Source: Desulfacinum hydrothermale DSM 13146
GTDB lineage: Bacteria; Desulfobacterota; Syntrophobacteria; Syntrophobacterales; DSM-9756
Assembly: GCF_900176285.1 (NCBI RefSeq)
Contig: NZ_FWXF01000009.1
Location: 62,001-126,000 of the forward strand
Reading direction: 5' to 3'
DNA length: 64,000 nucleotides
The notes under the pieces were generated by a model, which had not been told where the DNA came from, made no database searches, and saw only the letters and a program-made list of their open reading frames with translations. Every line of letters begins with the position of its first letter. Position 1 is the first letter of the stretch. Shown here one piece after another: positions 59,923-64,000 of the stretch. The translations under genes and the position numbers were made by a program.

Positions 59923-60939
59923 TTAGCCTCCGATGGCGGACATGGGCCGGCTGATGCATTTGCGGGTGATCGCTTCATCCATTTGGTGACGCTCGGGCTT
60001 GTGAGAGGTGGCCTCCAGGATCGCGGCGGCCAGACGGGCATCGGAGGCGTCGGAGCGCAACAAAACGCGCAGGTCCGTCTCTTCTTCGGAAAAGAGGCAG
60101 GTGCGAAGGCGCCCCTCGGCGGTTACTCGCAACCGGTTGCACGTGGGGCAGAAATGGTGGCTCACGGGGCTGATGATCCCCACCTTTCCAGGCGCTCCCG
60201 GATATTGATAGTAGCGGGCCGGGCCGTTTCCGTTTTTCGACGTGGCGGGCAAGAGGGCACCCAGCCTCTGCAGTCTTTCCAGAACAACGTCTCCGGAAAG
60301 ATACCGGTCGTGGAAGGCATCGGGGCGAAAAGGCATGAACTCGATAAAGCGGACATGGAAAGGATAGTCCCGGGTCAGGCCCGCCAGGGATTCCACTTCG
60401 TCGTCGTTTACCCCCTTGAGCGCCACCACATTGATCTTGACGGGGAAATGCCCCACCTGATGGGCCCGCATAATGCCGGCCCATACCCGTTCAAAACCGT
60501 CCACGCCGGTGATGCGCCGGTACTTTTCGCGATCGAGCGTATCCAGGCTCACATTGATTCGGCGGACTCCCGCATCCCAAAGCCCCTGGGCATACGTCTC
60601 CAGAAGAAGCCCATTGGTGGTGACGCTCACGTCCTCCAGGGCCTCGATGGCCGTAATCTGGGAACAGAGATGGAGAAAATCCTTGCGCACAAAAGGCTCT
60701 CCGCCGGTGATGCGCACCTTGCGGATGCCCAGGCCCACGGCCACACGCACCAGCCGCAGGATCTCCTCGTAGCGCAGGATGTCCTCGTGGCGCAAAAAGG
60801 TGACCGTGCCCCGGGGCATGCAATAGACACAGCGCAGGTTGCACCGGTCGGTGATGGAAAGGCGCAGGTAGTCAATGCGTCTCTTGTGGCCGTCCATCAG
60901 GGCGCCGGTACCACCGGGCCGCGTTCTCGTTTCTTCCAT
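59923..60939 (-). CDS. moaA: GTP 3',8-cyclase (molybdenum cofactor synthesis)
   Basis: Radical-SAM enzyme for the first step of molybdopterin synthesis. The 338-aa protein has CNLRCVYC (Cys33, Cys37, Cys40) for the SAM cluster, a second cluster site in HFCPTCNRLRVTAEGRLRTC, and the C-terminal Gly-Gly (MSAIGG) required for activity. The ATG at 60939 follows AAAGGATG. It stands alone here without moaC or moaE. Sulfate reducers and syntrophs use Mo- or W-formate dehydrogenases, which would need it. Confidence 0.96.
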   Translation of the reverse strand: MEETRTRPGGTGALMDGHKRRIDYLRLSITDRCNLRCVYCMPRGTVTFLRHEDILRYEEILRLVRVAVGLGIRKVRITGGEPFVRKDFLHLCSQITAIEALEDVSVTTNGLLLETYAQGLWDAGVRRINVSLDTLDREKYRRITGVDGFERVWAGIMRAHQVGHFPVKINVVALKGVNDDEVESLAGLTRDYPFHVRFIEFMPFRPDAFHDRYLSGDVVLERLQRLGALLPATSKNGNGPARYYQYPGAPGKVGIISPVSHHFCPTCNRLRVTAEGRLRTCLFSEEETDLRVLLRSDASDARLAAAILEATSHKPERHQMDEAITRKCISRPMSAIGG

Positions 60940-60993
60940 GGACGCATCCTTTCGTCGCGGGCGTCTGCAGCCGAAAGACCTCTTGCTCCGTCT

Positions 60994-61022
60994 TCTTAAG
61001 GTCTGGGCGACCGTTATGTCAA
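60994..61022 (-). promoter_or_regulatory. Possible promoter for moaA
   Basis: On the minus strand TTGACA (61017-61022) and TTAAGA (60994-60999) are 17 bases apart, 55 bases before the ATG. The -10 match is poor, so this is tentative. Confidence 0.35.
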
Positions 61023-61213
61023 TAGTGGAATAGCGCCCGGGGACTCCGTTGTGGCCCACGGCGCCGATTGTGCCGCCGAACGCTTCGTGGTATCAAAGGA
61101 GGGGGGACGGTCGATGGCGCACCAAGCACCGGGGGCCGGCACACGGGAATCCGGAGGATCTTCGCTGAGCCCATGGCAAGGGCCGACGCGCACTGCCGAG
61201 AAAGGAGACGAAT

Positions 61214-62257
61214 ATGGGGATCAAGAGCGTGGGCATCACCGTGACGGAGCATCTCCTTCGTCAGCAGAGGGAAACGCCGAGGGCGACGGGCGCTTTCACC
61301 ATGCTTTTCAACGAGCTGGTGGTGGCGGCCAAATTGATTCATCGTGAACTCAACAAGGCGGGTCTCAATGACATTTACGGCTTTACCGGTGAGACCAACG
61401 TTTACGGGGAGAAGGTCCAGAAGTTGGACGACTATGCCCATCGCACTCTCATACGCCGCCTCACGCAGGCGGGCCAACTGTGCGCCATCGCCTCTGAAGA
61501 AGACGCCGACGTGATCGAGATTCCCGCGGAGGTTCCCCGCGGGCCGTACATTCTGCTCATGGATCCCCTGGACGGTTCGTCCAACATCGACGTGAACGTC
61601 AGTGTGGGGACCATCTTTTCCATCTATCGGCGCAAGAAGGAGACCGGCCCCGTGACCCTGGACGAAGTGCTCCAAAAGGGGTCGCAACAGGTGGCGGCGG
61701 GATACTTCATCTACGGCTCCAGCACCATGCTGGTCTACAGCACCGGCCAGGGCGTGCACGGCTTTACGTTGCATCCGGCCATCGGCGAGTTCTTCCTGAG
61801 CCATGAAAACATCACCATGCCGGCCCGCGGCCGCATCTTCAGCGTGAACGAAGGCAACTATTGCTATTGGGACGAAGGGGTCCGCCGCTACGTGGATCAC
61901 CTCAAGTCGCCGGAGGTGCACCGTGGAGGCCCCTACACGGCCCGCTATATCGGCTCCCTGGTGAGCGACTTCCATCGCAACCTGCTCAAAGGCGGCATCT
62001 TCATGTACCCCGCCGACCGAAAAGATCCCAAGAAGCCCCACGGGAAGCTGCGTCTTCTTTTTGAAGCGGCACCCATGGCCTTCGTGGCCGAGCAGGCCGG
62101 AGGGGCGGCGACAGACGGATCCCGCCGCATCTTGGACCTGGAACCCGAAACCCTGCACGACCGCGTGCCCCTTTTTGTGGGCAGTAGGGAAGACGTGGAA
62201 GAAGCCCGCCGGTTTGTGTCGGGCCAGGAGCCGGCATCTGAGGACCAGGAAGGGTAG
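61214..62257 (+). CDS. fbp: Class I fructose-1,6-bisphosphatase
   Basis: Gluconeogenic enzyme that hydrolyses fructose-1,6-bisphosphate to fructose-6-phosphate. The 347-aa protein has the metal-binding [20 protein letters not shown] (from about 115), upstream EEDADV, and the substrate loop [17 protein letters not shown], all of the class I type. The ATG at 61214 follows AAAGGAG. It lies before tsaD with an 11-base gap. Confidence 0.96.
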   Translation: MGIKSVGITVTEHLLRQQRETPRATGAFTMLFNELVVAAKLIHRELNKAGLNDIYGFTGETNVYGEKVQKLDDYAHRTLIRRLTQAGQLCAIASEEDADVIEIPAEVPRGPYILLMDPLDGSSNIDVNVSVGTIFSIYRRKKETGPVTLDEVLQKGSQQVAAGYFIYGSSTMLVYSTGQGVHGFTLHPAIGEFFLSHENITMPARGRIFSVNEGNYCYWDEGVRRYVDHLKSPEVHRGGPYTARYIGSLVSDFHRNLLKGGIFMYPADRKDPKKPHGKLRLLFEAAPMAFVAEQAGGAATDGSRRILDLEPETLHDRVPLFVGSREDVEEARRFVSGQEPASEDQEG

Positions 62258-62268
62258 ACGGACTTTTC

Positions 62269-63291
62269 ATGCTCATTCTCGGAATTGAAACATCCTGTGA
62301 CGAAACGGCAGCGGCGGTGGTGCGAAACGGCCGGGACGTCCTCTCGGACGTGGTCGCCAGTCAGATCGCCGTACACAGTCCCTACGGCGGCGTGGTCCCC
62401 GAGCTGGCATCGCGAAAGCACGTGGAAGCCATTGTGCCGGTGGTAGGGCAAGCGGTGGACCGGGCCGGCTGTTCCCTTCACGACCTGGACGCCGTGGCCG
62501 TCACACAGGGCCCGGGACTGGTGGGCGCCCTGCTGGTGGGCCTGAGCGCCGCCAAGGGCCTGGCCTACGCGCTCAACAAGCCCCTTCTGGCCGTGAACCA
62601 TCTGGAAGGACACATGGAGGCGGCCTTCCTGGACAAGGACCGCCCCCAGGTGCCTTTCATCTGCCTGGTGGTTTCGGGGGGACACACGTCGCTCTACCAC
62701 GTGTCGCCGGATGGGACGAGCCGCTGCGTGGGCCACACGCGCGACGACGCGGCCGGTGAGGCCTACGACAAGGTGGCCAAGCTCTTGGGCCTGGGATACC
62801 CGGGCGGCGTTATCATCGACCGTCTGGCCCAACGGGGAAACCCCATCGCCTTCGAGTTTCCCCGGTCCCGGCTGGAAAAGGGGTCCCTTGATTTCAGCTT
62901 CAGCGGGATCAAGACCGCCGTGGCCTATTTCGTCAAGCGCTACGGGTCGCCGGGGGAGGAAGGGCACGGTGAGGCCCCGTATCGTCTGGAGGATCTGGCC
63001 GCCAGTTTCCAGGAAGCCGTGGTGGATGTCTTGGTGGAAAAGACGCTTCAGGCCGCCGAGCGTTACGGGGTGGGTCATGTGGCCCTGGCCGGAGGCGTGG
63101 CCGCCAACAGTCGGCTGCGCCGCCGCATGGAAGAAGAATGCGCCTACCGCCGCTTGCAGCTCCACGTGCCCTCCGTACGACACTGCACGGACAACGCGGT
63201 GATGGTTGCCGCAGCAGGCTACCGCTTGTGGCTCCGTCAGGGCTTTACTCCCGATCCCTTGGAATTGGACGCCGTCTCCCGCCTGCCGTGA
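62269..63291 (+). CDS. tsaD: tRNA threonylcarbamoyladenosine synthase TsaD
   Basis: Transfers the threonylcarbamoyl group to A37 of ANN-decoding tRNAs, with TsaB and TsaE. The 340-aa ASKHA-fold protein has the metal site NHLEGHME (His111, His115), LGIETSCDETAAAVV at the start, and VVSGGHTSLYHV and VALAGGVAANSRLR. Length is standard. It overlaps the rsmA start (TGATG), so the two are coupled. TsaB is not in this window. Confidence 0.96.
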   Translation: MLILGIETSCDETAAAVVRNGRDVLSDVVASQIAVHSPYGGVVPELASRKHVEAIVPVVGQAVDRAGCSLHDLDAVAVTQGPGLVGALLVGLSAAKGLAYALNKPLLAVNHLEGHMEAAFLDKDRPQVPFICLVVSGGHTSLYHVSPDGTSRCVGHTRDDAAGEAYDKVAKLLGLGYPGGVIIDRLAQRGNPIAFEFPRSRLEKGSLDFSFSGIKTAVAYFVKRYGSPGEEGHGEAPYRLEDLAASFQEAVVDVLVEKTLQAAERYGVGHVALAGGVAANSRLRRRMEEECAYRRLQLHVPSVRHCTDNAVMVAAAGYRLWLRQGFTPDPLELDAVSRLP

Positions 63292-64000
63292 TGGAGCCTT
63301 CCGTGGATCTCTTCCCATCCCCCCACGAATATTTTAGAAACCACCCGGGCCGCCCCCGCAAGCGCTTGGGCCAGCACTTCCTTGCCCAGCCCAAGACGGC
63401 GGAAAAGATCGTGGAGGCCGCGGCCGTAAAGCCCCATGACGTGGTGGTGGAGGTGGGGCCGGGCCTGGGGGCGCTCACCGCTCATCTGGTGGGCCGCTGC
63501 GCGCGGCTGCACCTGGTGGAGCTGGACCGGGACCTGGTTGCCTTCTTAGCCCAGAGGCTTGCGTCCTTGGGAGAGCGCGTCCGCCTCCACGCCCAGGACG
63601 TTCTCCTCTTCGACTGGGACCACTGTGTCGAGGAGGCGGGCCGTCCGCTGGTGGTGGTGGGGAATCTTCCCTACAACATCAGCTCCCCCCTCATCTTTCG
63701 CCTTCTGGAAAACCGGCGCCGGATCGACCGGGGCGTCTTCATGGTCCAGCGGGAGGTGGGCGAGCGCCTGACCGCCGGTCCCGGCACCAAAGATTACGGA
63801 GTGCTCAGTGTGCTCCTGAGCCTGTACGCCTCGGTGGAGTCGCTTTTTACCGTGGGCCCCAAGCAATTCTATCCGCCGCCCAAGGTGGATTCGCTGGTGG
63901 TTCGTTTCTCCTTCCTGGACCGGGAACCGGATGTGGACCTGGAGGACGTTCGAAGGGTGGTGAACGCCGTGTTTCAGAAGCGCCGCAAGACCCTGGCCAA
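63291..64000 (+). CDS. rsmA: 16S rRNA dimethyladenosine transferase, RsmA/KsgA (C-terminus cut by window edge)
   Basis: Dimethylates A1518 and A1519 of 16S rRNA. The 236 residues present include KRLGQHFL (from about 24), the SAM motif VVEVGPGLGALTAHLV, the catalytic NLPYNISSP, and the C-terminal YPPPKVDSLVVRF. The remaining residues lie beyond the edge. The ATG at 63291 overlaps the tsaD stop. Family length is about 270, so only some 30-35 residues are missing. Confidence 0.95.
   Translation, partial: MEPSVDLFPSPHEYFRNHPGRPRKRLGQHFLAQPKTAEKIVEAAAVKPHDVVVEVGPGLGALTAHLVGRCARLHLVELDRDLVAFLAQRLASLGERVRLHAQDVLLFDWDHCVEEAGRPLVVVGNLPYNISSPLIFRLLENRRRIDRGVFMVQREVGERLTAGPGTKDYGVLSVLLSLYASVESLFTVGPKQFYPPPKVDSLVVRFSFLDREPDVDLEDVRRVVNAVFQKRRKTLA

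Noticed and set aside
1-64000. CRISPR array, tRNA or rRNA genes, insertion sequences.
   Set aside because: The repeats found are irregularly spaced and differ in length, so they are not CRISPR. No cloverleaf-like sequence, rRNA segment or transposase frame was recognised by reading; a tRNAscan or IS search would settle it.

Overview
This 64 kb window is a GC-rich, gene-dense bacterial chromosome segment of metabolic and housekeeping genes, with no rRNA, tRNA, CRISPR array, insertion sequence or prophage that I can recognise. Several features point to a sulfate-reducing or syntrophic Desulfobacterota (former Deltaproteobacteria, Syntrophobacter/Desulfacinum-like): an archaeal-type ApgM homologue beside hom, HacA-type leuC/leuD, two FmdB zinc-ribbon proteins, an ArsR/thioredoxin/DGC/Fe-S/ArsC cluster, and a likely selenoprotein. 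The taxonomic call is inference from gene style, not from a marker search. Both ends cut genes: hisA at the left (C-terminus missing) and rsmA at the right (C-terminus missing).

Layout. 1-6.3 kb (minus strand): nagZ, an alanine-type aminotransferase, hom, an ApgM-like probable homoserine kinase, a hotdog thioesterase and hisA. 7-9 kb (plus): a MurU-like nucleotidyltransferase and an AmgK-like kinase; with the divergent nagZ they outline peptidoglycan-sugar recycling. 9-11.6 kb: a TraB-like protein, an ADP-ribosylglycohydrolase and an unknown. 11.7-16.6 kb (minus): a complete branched-chain amino acid ABC transporter, livKHMGF, behind a good sigma-70 promoter. 17-18.2 kb: an HD-domain phosphohydrolase and a SlyD-type isomerase. 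18.6-28.4 kb (plus): ilvB-ilvN-ilvC, psd-pssA, leuC-leuD, asd, rsmD and coaD. 28.9-32.9 kb: divergent mltB and a PreP-like M16 peptidase. 33.2-36.1 kb (plus): the arsenic-type operon, with a near-consensus promoter and a dyad operator but no efflux pump. 36.4-38.4 kb: Mrp-type ATPase, then a carboxymuconolactone decarboxylase-like protein, FmdB and a 44-aa membrane protein with an in-frame UGA and SECIS-like hairpin. 38.5-41.7 kb (minus): a D,D-carboxypeptidase and leuA. 42-44.8 kb (plus): speD-speE, a second FmdB protein and an RluA-family synthase. 44.8-50.2 kb (minus): a dynamin-like GTPase, miaA and mutL. 50.3-55.6 kb: a GAF/degenerate-GGDEF protein, mreB with a cysteine-rich 66-aa partner, an unknown, a CBS-ACT protein and another unknown. 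55.9-58.7 kb (minus): a DUF1318 lipoprotein with a YdbH/AsmA-like protein. 58.8-64 kb: ROK kinase, moaA, fbp, tsaD and rsmA.

Together the window holds much of branched-chain amino acid biosynthesis (ilvBNC, leuA, leuCD; no leuB here) and import (liv), the aspartate-family branch (asd, hom, probable kinase), phosphatidylethanolamine synthesis (pssA, psd) and polyamine synthesis (speD, speE).

Two things stand out. First, the candidate selenoprotein at 38228-38362: the UGA lies between a membrane helix and a Cys-containing tail, a hairpin with a G-initiated loop lies 22 nt downstream, and a 13-bp terminator follows. Second, a dispersed intergenic repeat family of at least eight full, partial or composite copies, built around a GGGGCGGG/CCCGCCCC palindrome and a conserved left module.
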